A DNA stretch of 64,000 nt, from positions 4,650,501 to 4,714,500 of the forward strand of contig JAZARR010000074.1 of NCBI GenBank assembly GCA_037389465.1, given 5' to 3'. A model generated the notes under the pieces. It was not told the origin of the DNA. It did not search any database and saw nothing but the letters and a program-made list of their open reading frames with translations. The DNA is from Baylisascaris procyonis (lineage: Eukaryota > Nematoda > Chromadorea > Rhabditida > Ascarididae). The position numbers were made by a program, and so were the translations under genes. This document shows, one piece after another, positions 35,680 to 49,718 of the stretch. Position 1 is the stretch's first letter. Each line of letters begins with the position of its first letter.

Positions 35680-35790
35680 ATGGCGATGACAGTTCCGAAA
35701 TCAGGTTATGCTCGTTTCCTTAAGGAAGGAGCACAGGTGAATACTTGCTTATCAAAAAGTTTTATTAGTTTCTTTTATCGAAGCGAATCG

Positions 35791-35860
<70 letters not shown>

Positions 35861-36620
35861 CAATCTGGAATATCGTATAAATGAAATATTTTGCATACTA
35901 TCCTCCTAAACATGAATTCTTTTCCAAATTTCCGAGTTCATAAAATTTTTTTTTTTTTGACATTTAATTCAGATAACTATTAATGATAGCCATCTTGTCG
36001 GATAGTGATTTTATTCATAAAAAATAAAATATTTTATGAATTAGAAGGGGAATTTTTGCTCTCAAACAATATTGTTTTGTTAGATTCATCTCGATATTTT
36101 CGAGCTTGAATTGGGAATTTTTATTACTTCTATGATTTAATGAACATTAAAAAAAAACACTATGCATATTTCTAGACTTTCAAAGGGACCGAAGAAGCTG
36201 TACAACGAAATATTGAAGCATGTGTGGAATTAGCTTCACAAATTCGTTCAGCATATGGCCCGAGCGGTAAGGTTTCATGATATTGCATTGTAATCATGCT
36301 CTCACCTTTAAATATTGATGCGCAAGTTTTGAAAGCAATTTAGAAATCGACGTTTTATAGATGGGAAAATGAAAAGTTGATTTTAGACTGTAAATAAAAA
36401 TGATTACTGTTCTAAATTTCTCAAAAAAAACGTCGAGTTATTGGCTCCCAAAAAAACTCCGAAGCAATGAGCCAAATGCGATGAGCAATCACATTTAAAA
36501 CTCTTGTTAAAAAAAAAAAAAATTTACTATCCTCTTACTTAAAAATCGGTAATGATCACATTTTTCAGCAAATGTGAAGGAATCATTATTCGATCATTAA
36601 TTTGATGCTAGTGATTCCTT

Positions 36621-36655
<35 letters not shown>

Positions 36656-39600
36656 TTTGTTTATTTATTTTTCACAAGATTTGGTGTTTTGAGTGAATTG
36701 GTCAAACGTGGCACTTCGCAGACTTGTTTCGAAAGGTTTATGAAGTGAATGTTCGGTTTCATATTCCTCCATTTCTTGTCATGCCTTCACTTTTCCTTTC
36801 CCTAACATTCATTTAAAAAAAAAAAACATTATAAGAGAGGTCTTTTGCGCCGATATAGTGCTAATCATGTGGGATATAGAATATTGAACTTATTAAGGTA
36901 TGAATAAAATGGTTATAAATCATATCGAAAAGCTTTTCGTAACGAACGATGCGGCAACTATTCTAAAAGAATTGGAAATACAACATCCAGCAGCACGTAT
37001 GATTATAATGGCTAGTGAAATGCAAGAGAAGCAAATTGGTGATGGTACAAATATGGTTGTGATACTTGCTGCCGCATTATTGGATCATGCCTCTCAACTG
37101 CTCAATATGGTCAATCATTTTTTTTTGTTGTTGTCTTATTTAAGAGCTTGTTTTTAAGGAAAATAAAAAATCATTTAATGAGGTTGTTCATCATCTAAAT
37201 TTTATTTTTTTTTTAATATTTTTTTTTTCAGATCAGTGGCAATAGAAGTTATTGGGAGCGTAGATTGTTTTCATAAACGATGAATATAGTTTCCCAGCTA
37301 AATTATGGCATTTGTTTAGGAAAAGTGATGGGGGATATTCTCAACGATACCATTTGATATTATAGACAAAATTATGGCCAGAATTATCGTTCCTTAACTA
37401 GAGGATTGTTAATTGAAACGATTCTATAAAACACATTGATGGAATTTTTTGTTTTTTTTTTTTTTTGAAATTTGTCACCCATTTTGCACAATGAAACGTT
37501 GTTGAATAGTTGAAAACAGCAGACGTATAATAGTTGAAAAAGGTCGTGAGGATGTTGATTTAGTCTTATGGAGGTGAAATTCGAACAGCAACTTGTCATC
37601 TGAACAGAGATTTGAATAGTCTCCCATTAAGTGCCTATGCTTACGTAATGATATCACCTTGGAGATATGGTTATTTTTTATTAGCAGCTTTGGTTAAATT
37701 ATTTGCTAAATATGTAGGCCTTTTGAAACCGAATATTTTTCAACGTTCAACCGTTAGAGAAATTATTGCAATTTATTCATTTATTTGTGTGTTTATTATT
37801 TTTATTAAATAGTTGTCTCAGTTTGGTTGGCGATTAGAAAACGATAATACAACACAAGAGTTCTATAATTTCCTCTGAATTGTCAATTTTTTTATTTATT
37901 CTACTGCAAAGTATCATATTTAGGGTCTGAGTCCAGCAGAAATAGCATCAGGTTACGAGCAAGCATTAGACAAAGCGTTACAAATCCTGCCATCATTAGT
38001 CGTTCAAAAGGTAAAAGACCTATATGATGTGAAGATCGTTGAAAGTTGTCTGAAGTCAGCCGTAATGTCAAAACAATACGACAACGTCGACTTCATCACA
38101 GCATTAGCTGCAAAGGCTTGCGGTAAGTTGTGTTTTCCCACACTTGCTGTTTCATTATTGCTTATTTTCCTTTCCTGAAATGGGTAAATTTTTACGCAAA
38201 ACATAAATTTCATTCATAGATGTATTGTTATTTTATGTGACATTGTTCATGTGAAAGTTTTTTTTTATCTTGCCCACAGTGTCGGAGGTTTTATTTTAAG
38301 TATTTTATTTTATTTTTTCTTCTCGGATCGCCGAGATGGGGGGGGGGGGGGTAGAGGAAAGCAAAGTACCACGATCAACTTGTATTTTCTTGCGAATATG
38401 TGAATGGAACTAGATCTCTTGAAGCTTTTTCTGATAGGCCACTTTATTTGATGACAAAAAAAATCCATTGATCATTTATTATTTTTACTTTTGCAACGAA
38501 TGTTCTTTGAGTATGGGACTACGATATCTTCATTCATCCTTTCAGATTATCCGCAGTTGCGTGCTCGCTATTTGGCGTTATATTCCCTTAAGCTCCCACT
38601 TTACAATAACTTTTGAATTATTCACCATGAATTTTTAGTATAAACATATTTTGTAAAATCCCTTTAAAAATATTTTTATTGTTGTTTGAAGTGCAAACGG
38701 TGCCAATGAACACAATCAACTTCAATGTCGACAATATTCGTATATGTAAGATTCTTGGTGCGGGTGTACGTTCGTCTAGCACGATGAATGGGATGGTATT
38801 CAGAAGAAGCGCTGAAGGTGAGATCAAAGAAGTCACCAATGCACGTATCGCCGTCTTCGCGTGTCCATTCGATCTAACTCAAACGGAGACTAAGGTTTGT
38901 TTGCTTCACAATGGTACATTCGGCCATTCGTAATGCTAAATAAAAGCGGTTGTCACGATCAAAACTCCAAACTACCACCCATGGAATATCAGATCTTCAG
39001 CTAAATTGAATGAAATTCCAGTGATGATTGTTTTGTTTAGATCTCATTTTAGAGGGTTTTTTTGTGAAACTAATAGTTTTGTTTATTTTGCAGTAATTTT
39101 ATTATCCCTTTATATTCTATATAAATGCTTAATACAAATAATTATTTATAAATTTTGATGGTGAACTTTATATAAGTAAAGAGATTCAATCGTTAATTAC
39201 GATGAGATAAAATACAATAAATCATATTCGATATTTTATTAGAGCTTAGTCGAATGTTTATGCCTTTAGTCTCTCATATTCCTTCATAGTTTATTATCAA
39301 TGTAACTTCTTTTATTACGATTAGATGACAGCATTTATAGTTAATGGTATATTTCATCAATTCTTTCTTGAATTGTTTTTCCCTATTTCATTCCCATCTG
39401 TGATTCTCACCTTTGTTGCAGGGAACAGTGTTGATGGAGACCGCATCTGATCTGTTAAGCTTCAGTGCAGGCGAGGAATCAGAAGTCGAATCACAGGTGA
39501 AGGCGTTAGCCGATAAAGGAGTGACGGTGGTTGTAGCGGCAGGCAAATTCGGCGATCTCTATTTGCATTTCCTCAACAAATACAAAATGATGGCCGTCCG

Positions 39601-41819
39601 ATTGACATCGAAATTCGACCTTCGTCGACTATGTCGAACGACTGGTGCTCAGGCTCAAGCTAGAGTTGTAAGTTTTTGTTTGCTAGTCTTAGTGCTGCTT
39701 GTTGCATTATTTTTATTAATGATTCATGTATTTCAGTTGCCAAGCGAATAAGATTCATTTAATTGTGAGCAGAATAAAATAATTTGAAGTTCATCTGATG
39801 GCGTTAGCCGAATACTTATTTAGAATTGTGGTGTTTCAGTGTGCACCGGGACTCGATTTTCTGGGTCAATGCGATCATGTATTCGTGAAGGAGATCGGCG
39901 ATACGGAGGTGGTAGTGTTCGATAAGACTAGTGAGAGAGGCAATGTGGCTACGATAATCGTTCGTGGATCAAGCCAATCGCGCATGGACGACGTTGAAAG
40001 AGCTATCGATGATGCTGTCAACACGTTTAAAGCGCTCACGCGAGACAATCAAGTCAGTTGACTTAACCATTTATAAGCTGCGCATATACGAGGGCTCGTT
40101 ATCTGTTTTTATTGTTGAACTGTGTGAAGAAGTTTAGTGTGAAAAAGTTGGTTTCCTTTCCAACTGTATTTAACAATATTTTCTCGAAATATCTCCAAAA
40201 CAAAAAAATTGATCGATATTGATTTATAAGCGCTCTTAATTGCTCAGCTATTTTTTTTTTTTTGTGATCGCTTATAGTGAAAATAATTTTAGCTGGTGGC
40301 GGGTGCAGGTGCTGTAGAAATAGAGCTGGCGAAACAAATCGATGCTATCGGAGAGAAATGTGCCGGCTTAGAGCAATATCCGATAAGAAAATTCGCACAA
40401 GCACTTGAGGCATTGCCGAAACAATTGGCTGATAATGCTGGACTCAAGGTTCGTTATTAGTGAAATGTTTATTTCGTTTAGCTTAATTCGACGATATGGG
40501 TGCGATACTGGGCGAATATTGTATTTGTTATCATTATTGCTTAGATTGCATAAAATCCGTATAGATTTCGAATATTGCTCTCTTTGGATGTTGTCTTTAT
40601 TCATAATTCCTGAGGTTTATTTTCTGCATGCAGCGTTAATAAGTAAATTTAATAATAAATTAATAGAATATTTAATATGCAACCATGGTGGTCTATTACA
40701 TAGTGATTGAAACAAATGCATATGGAATTGTACTGCAAAATATATTTCCAACTAGGAGTTTTTGCAAAAGTGCGCGCAACTTTAGGGTAGAGTAATAAAG
40801 CAACGTATGTCTGGTTAATGCCTGAGGGTGAAAGCTGACACGATCAGAACACAAATAGAACAGATAGAGGCATTGTCAAACAGATATCGTGCTCATAAAC
40901 TATTATCACTAAACAAATAAAGGCAAAGTTCTTTCAAAAATTTTTTCCACATCGTCATGTTTTAGTTAGCTCAATATTTTTTATTTTATTATTTGAAATA
41001 ATTTTTTTACAAAGAAATATGCATGAGGGTGAAATTTTATTAAATGATTCATTTAAGGCATCGGAGGTGCTCGCAAAATTATATGCTGCACACGAAGAGG
41101 GTCATAAGAATACAGGTGTTGATTTGGAGAGTGGCGGTGTTTTGGATGCGGTTGCTAATAATATCTTCGATCTATATAGCAGCAAAAAACTCGCCCTTAA
41201 ATTGGCTACTGATGCGGCTATCACTGTGCTCAAAGTCGACCAGGTTTGTATTGCCTTTAATATCACTTGGTTAGTGTTTTAATTGAATTGATAAACAAAA
41301 TATATCCCTTATTGTTTATTTTATTCTGCAAATGGTGGTGCATCTTATTGGTTCTTTGATAACCCTTTATGTATTTTTACTCTTTGTGATTTTGCGCTCT
41401 CTTTTAGAATTAGATTATAGGCGTTATGCATGATTCATATTTATTCTCCTTTGTCTTTTTTTTGCGTATGAATGAGTGCTGCGATGTTAGCCTCATGATT
41501 GAAGGGTTTTTTAATGCGTATATGGATAGCACCAAGTATACTTGATTAATGAGTTGTTGAAATTGCTGCCCAGAGATAGGCGATATCGGTGCCCAGTGTA
41601 AGTTGTTAAGATTCAGCATCACTTCAAATTAGGCATCACTCAATTCGATTTTCTCATTTAAATCTTTATGAATCTCATGCAAATCTATCATTTAAAGTAT
41701 AATGTTGCAAAATTTATCACAAAAAATTGCAGATAATAATGTCGAAACAAGCGACAGGTGGGCCAAAGCCACGTGGTCCGAAGCCGCAAGATGAAGAAGA
41801 CGAAGAAGGCATGGCATAA
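35680..41819 (+). CDS. cct-8: T-complex protein 1 subunit theta (CCT-8)
   Basis: Ten exons: 35680-35736, 36176-36266, 36898-37109, 37924-38122, 38692-38894, 39422-39667, 39840-40052, 40293-40448, 41058-41243, 41733-41819. All junctions agree in phase and give 549 residues, against 548 for human CCT8. CCT is the cytosolic double-ring chaperonin that folds actin and tubulin with ATP. Diagnostic pieces: N-terminal MTVPKSGYARFLKEGAQ, GMNKMVIN (50-57), the nucleotide motif GDGTN (97-101), FNVDNIRICKILGAG in the apical domain, RGSSQ…DDVERAIDDAVN with the catalytic-loop aspartates (393-394), and GLEQYPIRKFAQALEALP. Residues 408-414 read LVAGAGA, where many CCT subunits have PGGGA; an alanine here is also known in yeast theta. 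The tail is GGPKPRGPKPQ plus an acidic run. A poly(A) signal AATAAA lies near 42170. Intron 1 holds a TA microsatellite. Confidence 0.97.
35795..35857. repeat. TA microsatellite
   Basis: About 31 uninterrupted TA units in intron 1 of CCT-8, about 60 bases after the exon 1 donor. Such a run is likely to vary in length between individuals. Confidence 0.95.
36622..36672. repeat. TTTA tetranucleotide repeat
   Basis: About twelve ATTT units, one changed to GTTT, in intron 2 of CCT-8. Confidence 0.9.
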
Positions 41820-43701
41820 AGATATTGGCCATATCTAGTTTATATTGCTGCTTATTCCGCACATCCCCGATCGTCGATTATTCGATCATAATGAATTCTG
41901 ACGATCGATTTCTTTCGAATCGTTTTGCTTGTATCTCACCCTCTTATGAGTTTTAATAATCGCACAGATTTTTAAAAAAATTTTTTTTGAAAGTTTTTCA
42001 AGTCGTACATTGTTGGTTTGAGCTGCCAGGAAAGACTGCTTCGAGAATGCGTTCTCCATTTAGAGCTTAATTTTCAAGAATTGGATAGCGAATCAAACAT
42101 ATTTGATTTGTTGATTTTATCCTTCGCCGCTATGAATTTTACTCGAAAAATTTCTTTTACTTTTCTTGCAATAAATAAAACATTTTCATAAGTTCATAGG
42201 AGTACATGTTGCTTTATAGTTCATACATTATGGATTCATAATTAATTTTTTATCACTCTTCTCATCGTTTTCGAGTTTACCACCTCATCCCCCTCCCTGT
42301 CTTTCTTTGCGAATTCATTTTGTTGCCACGCTGGGTGAAAAACCATCTTTGAAATGAAATAGTGACCTAATCGTTTCGTGAAATGGGAATGATGAGCGTT
42401 TGATATATAGTTGTTGTAATCTTTATTTGGTAAAATGAGCGGCGAACGTACGATAATTTTTTTTTTTCGTGCATATAAAAATTTCTTCTAAATATCCAAC
42501 TTGCGGAAATTGTTCATCAGTTATTTAAATGAAACTTTACGAATATTTGAAAATATTTTCCAACATTTCAACGCAGATAATGCAAATTTTGCACAAAAAT
42601 ATCAACATATAGCTCTAAATAATTTATCGTTCTTGTGAAGTTTTCATTTGAAAGCGTCTTATGGCTTCCTCAAACGTAATATTTCAATGAATAAAATTGC
42701 TTTCTATGAACCGGATATATATGCAAATAAGGTATGCTTATTGTTGAGACTGCGCATACATTATTTCATGATCTGCTTATTAAATCCGGGAATATTGTTG
42801 ATGGATTTTATTCAACATTCATTGGTTGCACACTCATCAAGTTTCATTGTTGTGTTATCAAGTCGAAGTCAAATAAATCATTGAAAATTATTTGCACGCA
42901 TATATTTTATTTTTGATTCGACGTTATTTTCGTATATATCATTTGATTGAATATTTTTGCTAATTTTAAAAAAAATTTATTGTTATTGGCAAGACATTTT
43001 TCATTATGCATTTGATTTCGTGATTCTAAATATTATCTATAAATTTTCCAAGAAAAGAGAATTTTTTTTTATAATGTATATTGCGATAGAACATAAGAAA
43101 ATTCTAAATTTTGGAAGTTTCAGATAATTGAATTTTTTTTTTTGCTTACAAAGAGAGAGACATGAGAAATACTCGAAGAATTGTGAAAATTATAGGCGTT
43201 GATATGGGTGTGAATCGGCGGGTTGGTATGAACCTGCTTTCATCGCCGATCTCGCGTACAATTTAGTTGGAATGGTATATAGTTTTATTTGCAAAAAGTA
43301 AATTATTTGGTTGTAGTTCATTGTTGGATCATTTTAGCTAACTGATTTAATATGCTAATTAAGTGGTGCTTGTCGGTTGTTGGTCTGTCTGTTCGGTTGT
43401 CTGTCTTCGTATGTCTTCGTCAGCTAGTTGCATTTGTTGCGACCAATGACGACAAATGATACACACACGCCACATTGAACCTGCAAACAATTGCGCTCTC
43501 CTTTTGTACACCCCGACTCTTGCCTCAGGGCATTTTTGGGAAGTTTGTTCTACCCTGAGATCATCTATTGATCTCTCTTACATGCCATTTTATTATTTCA
43601 TTTATTTACTATAATTTACATCATCGCATCTACTTATATAGGACGATCGAGTTATCTCGAATTATTCTTTTAGAGTTGAAATTTTTATTTGAAGGCTATC
43701 T
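41820..43701. other. Intergenic region between CCT-8 and CSN-4
   Basis: This contains the CCT-8 3' flank (AATAAA near 42170) and 1.5 kb of AT-rich DNA with no exon. An overlapping AT-rich open-frame pair at 42648-42916 lacks any coding character. The distance is too large for a classical nematode operon. Confidence 0.55.
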
Positions 43702-43712
43702 AGGTGGAGAAT

Positions 43713-46700
43713 ATGGCAGATGAAATAACAAACGCAGTTACGAGCGTATTCAATGCCGAATCGGATCATAAAATTCAATCAGAGAGGTTATCATCTATCT
43801 AATTGTTTGCAAATTTATTGTTTAACATTCTTTTTTTTGCGCCGAATTTTTTGTTGAATTTTTGTTGCTGATTTATTTAAATCATTTCAAATATATTTTA
43901 ATTAATATTTATTTGCTTGATTCGTTATTTTAAGCGGCTCTCTCTCTTCGAAATATTATGCTCTTCGAAATAATTATGGTGAAATTTGAAAACGACCAAT
44001 TCTATGATGAGTTATGATGGGAATACCATCAAATTATTAAGGACTTGAGAACGTTGAACAAAAAGTTATCACCATTCAACGAGAATTTTGCAGCATAAAA
44101 TGAGAATTAACTTAATGAAAGCAAACACCTTAACAAAATTTTCCTGAAAAGGATGGAAAGGAAAAGAAAATTTCTTTAAATAACGCCATGAAATATACAA
44201 AGGATCTGAAGAAGAAGAAAAGAGGTCATCAGAAATACGTCTTCGAAAAAAAAAAAGCCGAAGCAGATCCGGATTATGAATTTTTTTAGGAAAAATTATC
44301 GAAGAAATGCGGATTACCTATATCCGATCTAGAAAAGTCTATAATGGAATGGAACAATCGAAACGTGGAACGAAAAACTGTTGAAGTTGAAGCTGTTGAG
44401 TGAACTTGCACTAATATATTTTCGAATTTTTTAATTTTAATCTTAATTTTTTTTAAGAATTAAATAGTAACGTTGTTGCTTTTAAGGCTAAAAACTCTGT
44501 TACTTGAAATACTTTCTGGGAATGCCGATGAAAATACGATATGTAATAACGTCAATAAACTAGCCGAAGCGGGTGAGTGTTTAAGACTCGTAAATTTTTT
44601 TTTTTTTACTGATATGATAATTTCTTTGAAGAAAATCTCTCAACGCAAAATGTGAGTATCTAAATGGATATCAAAATTTGGGTATTTATTTATACAGCGT
44701 TAAGAAATCTTGTGTCATTTTTTTTATAAAGGGAATTCAATTCAGCTCCATTCTGTAGTGTCTTCATTTATACATCAATGAAACAAACCGTTGTTTTCTT
44801 TCCAGTTATTCTACACCTTGTTTCTCATGCACGATCCATCATCATCTTGGAATTGAATCCCCGTTATTACATCCACACTTGTTTTGAGTTGTGCCAAAAA
44901 GTTAGACGCCATTATTAGTCTCCAACACTCCCCCCCCCCCTCCTCTCTTGCTTTCCCCTCTGTCCTCATTCGGCTGTCCTTTGTAAATTTCATTGGGAAG
45001 CAAAAATTACTAATATTTCGGTTACGATCGTCTTTCGATTGTATATGTCAATCGTTAAAAATTACTGATTACTCTCCGAGCTAGGAGGTCCTTAGAATTT
45101 CGGAGATTTGAATCCAGAAAAGTTTTTACGGTATGTACGACAAAGTTCATCAATCGATGGCCCTTTTGTATTATTTTTTACTTCGTATGTTTGATGATTG
45201 TTCCTTTTTTTTTTGTTGTTGAGAAAGTCATGAATTCTATTGTTCACGTAATGAGCAATGAAAGAAATATTTGAAAGAAGGGATTAATTCGATGAGAACT
45301 CCTCTTCTTTATGTTTAAATCAAAGAAAAATATTTTATTTTCAAGAAATTTTTATCATTTATCTTAATCATTAAAATTCAATAATTGTTTATTAACTCAT
45401 TTTGTTATATTTTAATTTAAAAAAATACCATCACTAATTCATTGATATCGTTTCTTTACTGTTATTCGTTGACGTAAACTACAACTTTATTGCTTTATTA
45501 CAATTATAAATATTAGTAAATACAATGTGAATTTGCAGTGGTGAATCAGGAAAGTGTATCGATGGTAGTGGCACGACAAATAGTAAGTGATATAGTAAAC
45601 GCAATGGATCAACTTGCACCAACTATTGTTAAAAAAATCGCCATTGGATTGTTGGCGACAATTCATTCTCGTCATATCTCATATGAGGAACAGGTATCGC
45701 CTTTTACACATTTCTTATAGACTATAGTTGAGCATTATTTTATATTCAAAATCTGAGGCTAACTGGAATGTTGACTTTAATATAAGGCATTAATAAAGGC
45801 ATTAATAATTGAATTTTCATCAAGGAACGATTTCTCTTCAATGAATTTTGTTTATTATTGTTTCATCGAAAAAATTAAGATCGATTTAAGTAGTATCGAT
45901 AACTGTTGAGGTGATTTTTGATAAAGCGGATAATTGTTGAATTCAACACTTACGAAAGCGATAATAACAATCTTCGGAGTAAAGACTTTCTAATTTGCAC
46001 TCTATCTCTCTTTTTTTTTTAAATTTTCATCTTTTTTTGTTGAACTTTAAGATTAGTTCTTTTTAATTTTGAGATATAAAAAGTCACAATAGAAAGGATT
46101 CATTATTTCGGTCCAGATTGTGGACAGAACGTCGGGCTTCAGCCTCGATTGCCTTTTATAAGGATTTAGCATTGACGCCGTCAAGATGTATAAGCTTCCG
46201 AAGTTTAAGTTCGGTTATTGCATGGAAGATGAAGCCATCTGTTAGATGGTGGAGGTGTCCATCGTGTATTTGATTGTTTTTTTTTTTGTGTATTTTCATG
46301 TACGGCAGCCTGGATGATTATGGCAAACGTAAATTGTAAAAATTTCAGGTTGCGCAATTACGCTTCAAATTGGCTGATATATACGAAATGGAAGGTGAAA
46401 ATAAAGAGGCCGCTAAAACGTTGATGGCAATACCTCTCGAAACAGGTCAAAGGTATCTTCATTGCAATTCTAAATTCTCGAAACAATGCAGCATTGTAGT
46501 TTTCAAGTTACAAACCTTATAGTATCTTATCTTTGAATATGTGCAGTTGCGATGTTATGCGTTGAAGTTTTAAATGCAATAAATTCTCTCAAATAGCAAT
46601 TCACAATTGTTAAATAAATGAAAAATTAAGGAGTTATCCAGCGGAATTGAAAATGCGAACATATTTACGCATTGCACAATTGGCACTTGAATATGGTGAT

Positions 46701-49700
46701 GCGGCCGATGCAGAAGCATTCGTAAATCGGGCATCAATGTTGCAAAATGATGCGAAAAACGAACAACTCAATGTTATGTATAAGGTGCGGCATGTTTGTT
46801 GTCTATATTTTTTGTCACTAATATATTTTTTTTACGTATAAAAAATTACTTTCATCTTATGCTATGGCTTTTAGTATGTCGAATGTCCAAAATAATAATA
46901 ATTATATAAGAAAGAATTGAATGTAAGCTAGTTTCAGGCGCAATATGCTCGCGTTTTGGATCATCGTTGTAAATTCATTGAGGCGGCTCAAAGATATTAC
47001 GAACTCTCACTAGTTCCACTTTTGACCAATTCGGAGAAGATGCAAGCATTAATGAACGCTGTTTCATGTGCTATCCTTGCTTCACCTGGTATGACATAAT
47101 TGCGTATTTATTTCGAGTCTTTTTTTGTGATGAATTTGATTATATATGAATGTGAACTTCGTTATTAGCGATGAAGTAAAACAAAAAGCAGCTTAAATCT
47201 ATGGCTTGCAGAGAAATTTGCAACTTAAATCTATGGCTTGCAGAGAAATTTGCAACCTAAATCTATGGCTTTCTATAGAGAATTTTCAGGTGTACAACGT
47301 TCGCGTATGTTGACAACGTTGTTTAAAGATGAGCGTTGTGAACGATTATCCTCGCATAGTGTTCTTCAAAAAATGCATCTCGAACGACTCATTAAACACG
47401 ACGAGGTGATTCATTATGCTTCTTATACTTTACTTTTGTTGTATTTTTTTTTTAAATTTCTTGTTCATATAATTATCTGCTTATTTTTATTATATTCGGC
47501 TTGATTACGTTTCTAATTCAAATTCTACGGTTGCATTTTCCCTCATTTACATATTTGCAAATATTTTTATTGATTAGTCATTCAAAGCTATGTTGCAAGT
47601 TAATTCACTGTGTCAAATTTATTACTGTTTATAAATAATTTGCTAAAATCGTCTTGGTTACTCCATCAAACCATCGTCCTCATGCCTCTTTTATTTCTCC
47701 ATTACTTGTTTTATTCCTAGAAATCTTGCTGATAAGGTGATATCGCTTATCTGAATTACACTGATTGCTAATTTCTAATTGAATGAGAATTGCTGTTGAT
47801 ATGATGATCATCGAATATTGCTGCAATATTGTTTTGTTAAATATTTTCTTCGTTATTCCGAGTAGTATTTTAGAGGATATATAATATAATTATGGGAGAT
47901 TGCACAATTTGCTGCTCATTTTTAAAGCAACTGCTTCGATATTATCGTTTCATCGCAAGATAGATGATTTACATCACAGCTTGAATTTATTAATCGCACA
48001 AAGTGGGACATTTAACGAATGCAATATTATTACTTAGTTGAGTCTACCTCATGGTCTACCTCAGGGTCTACCTCAGGTCTACCTCAGGGAGTTAATTGTA
48101 ATAATTTTATTGTAGATGTCTGAATTCGAGAAATCGTTAGCACCACATCAACGTGAAGTTCACGATGGATGTTCAATTCTACAGCGCGCTGTTGTTGAGC
48201 ATAATGTAATCGCCGTCAGCAATATATTCACTAATATCAGTTTCGAGAATCTCGCCCAATTGCTCGACGTTGATGTTAAACGAGTTTGTTTACTATTTGA
48301 ATTTGTTATATGACTGTTGAAGTTTCATACAATATATTTCATGATTGAAAGCAATCAAAAGTATTTAGTAACTAAAAGCAATTAGATTTGCAACTTGTTG
48401 TGATGATTTCTTCCAGCTTCGCTTGTCATTTGCTTTTTCGCATGCACGAGGAGAAGGAATTTGGTTAATAAGAGTCGTTTTTTGCGAGAAGAGGAATCTT
48501 AATCCTGAATGATACATAAGAAGGAGGGAGGAGCAATTGCCGCTATTTGAGGACTCATAAATCCTATCAGATATAGCAGGATTTGCAAACATTGTGCTGC
48601 TGCATGGGTGTGCTTGTGAGAGGATGCAATGAGCTCAAAGACTTTGAATGACGTCATATGTTTCAAATTGGTCTTCCCAATATTTGATGACGTCAGTCGA
48701 CGAGGTATGTAGGTTATCAGTGTGTGTGTTGAAACTTAAAAGAAATGGGTTCTTCTTGCAAAGAAAATTAATCTTATTGCGCTTACTATAAAAAAAAAAA
48801 AACTGATGTATTTGAGATACCCCGACGAGATCTAGGGAATGAAGAAGCAATTCAGGATTCGTTGCATTTGATAAATGGGTTTATTTCGTGGGTTCTCACT
48901 TAGTGATTTGATGAGACGTTTTGTGATACGTTAATTTCTTTAAGTTTACCTTTCAGATATTTCAAACATAACTGCAGATGGGAAGCTGTATCGATATAGA
49001 CGACATTGAACTATTAAAAATGCGTAATTGATATGATTTGAGTGGAAAAATTCATAAAAATAGGAAAATTGACTTTGAATTGTATATTATGAGGCTAATA
49101 TAATCCGTATAAATTTGATTGTAATTAGGCTGAAAAGGTGACGTGGCAGATGATCGCCGAAAATCGTATCTGTGGATCGATTGATCAGCTAGATGGCTTC
49201 GTTCATTTTAAACGTAAGTTTTTACGCCGAAATTTTTTTTTTTTGACTTAATTTTGATACGTTTCTCTTTCAATTTCTTTGATTATATTTGCTAACGTTA
49301 AATTTATTTGTATTATTTATCGTTTATATTCCTAAATTATATGGAAATAATAATATTTGCATTTTTCATCTCGGAGCATTTTTCAATTTTGGGTTGCATC
49401 TAATAGCTCCGTGGAGCAGATAAGTGATTCTTGTATCGTAATTGTAGTTTTGAGACCAGAAATTGCAATTTTTTTTTTCAAGTTGTGATCTCGTTATTAT
49501 CTGTCTCATATAGCTCACTTTTTGATGCGAAAACTTCTGATGTAAATGCAAACTAAATGCAGTAAAATGTTGCAGGTAAAGATGCACTTGCTGAATGGGA
49601 TGAACAAATTGGTGAATTATGTCAACATGTCAACAGCATTGTCGATCTAATTGTCGATGCGCATAAAGAGTGGGCTGAAGCTCGAATCGAATCGAGTCGT

Positions 49701-49718
49701 ATTGCTAACACTTCATAA
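43713..49718 (+). CDS. csn-4: COP9 signalosome complex subunit 4 (CSN-4)
   Basis: Ten exons: 43713-43786, 44487-44572, 45539-45693, 46349-46452, 46631-46784, 46938-47088, 47290-47405, 48116-48283, 49129-49213, 49576-49718. Phases agree throughout and give 411 residues (human COPS4 406). The COP9 signalosome removes Nedd8 from cullins, and subunit 4 is a PCI-domain scaffold that senses the cullin-RING substrate. Recognisable pieces: [17 protein letters not shown] (56-72), [26 protein letters not shown] (about 133-140), [47 protein letters not shown] (about 244-258), SLAPHQREV and [14 protein letters not shown], all matching COPS4. The PCI winged helix covers roughly residues 285-365. The ATG is 9 bases after the acceptor TATCTAG at 43703. 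AATAAA at 50273-50278 is a candidate poly(A) signal. Confidence 0.97.
47188..47276. repeat. Short tandem repeat with decoy splice acceptors
   Basis: A unit of about 31 bases, CTTAAATCTATGGCTTGCAG followed by AGAAATTTGCA, occurs two and a half times just upstream of CSN-4 exon 7. Each full copy has CTTGCAG, an acceptor-like site, within 80 bases of the true TTTTCAG at 47284-47289. Confidence 0.85.
48044..48090. repeat. Tandem repeat GGTCTACCTCA
   Basis: Four imperfect copies of an 11-12 base unit (GTCTACCTCA with one or two extra G) lie 25-70 bases upstream of CSN-4 exon 8. Confidence 0.9.
48649..48695. promoter_or_regulatory. Pair of perfect CRE palindromes in CSN-4 intron 8
   Basis: TGACGTCA occurs at 48649-48656 and again at 48688-48695, 39 bases apart. 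The spacing is close to four helical turns. Binding by bZIP factors is inferred from the consensus. Confidence 0.4.

Noticed and set aside
35680..35880. Read-through CCT-8 first exon containing an Ile-Tyr repeat
   Set aside because: This is translation of the TA microsatellite in intron 1; the exon ends at the GT at 35737.
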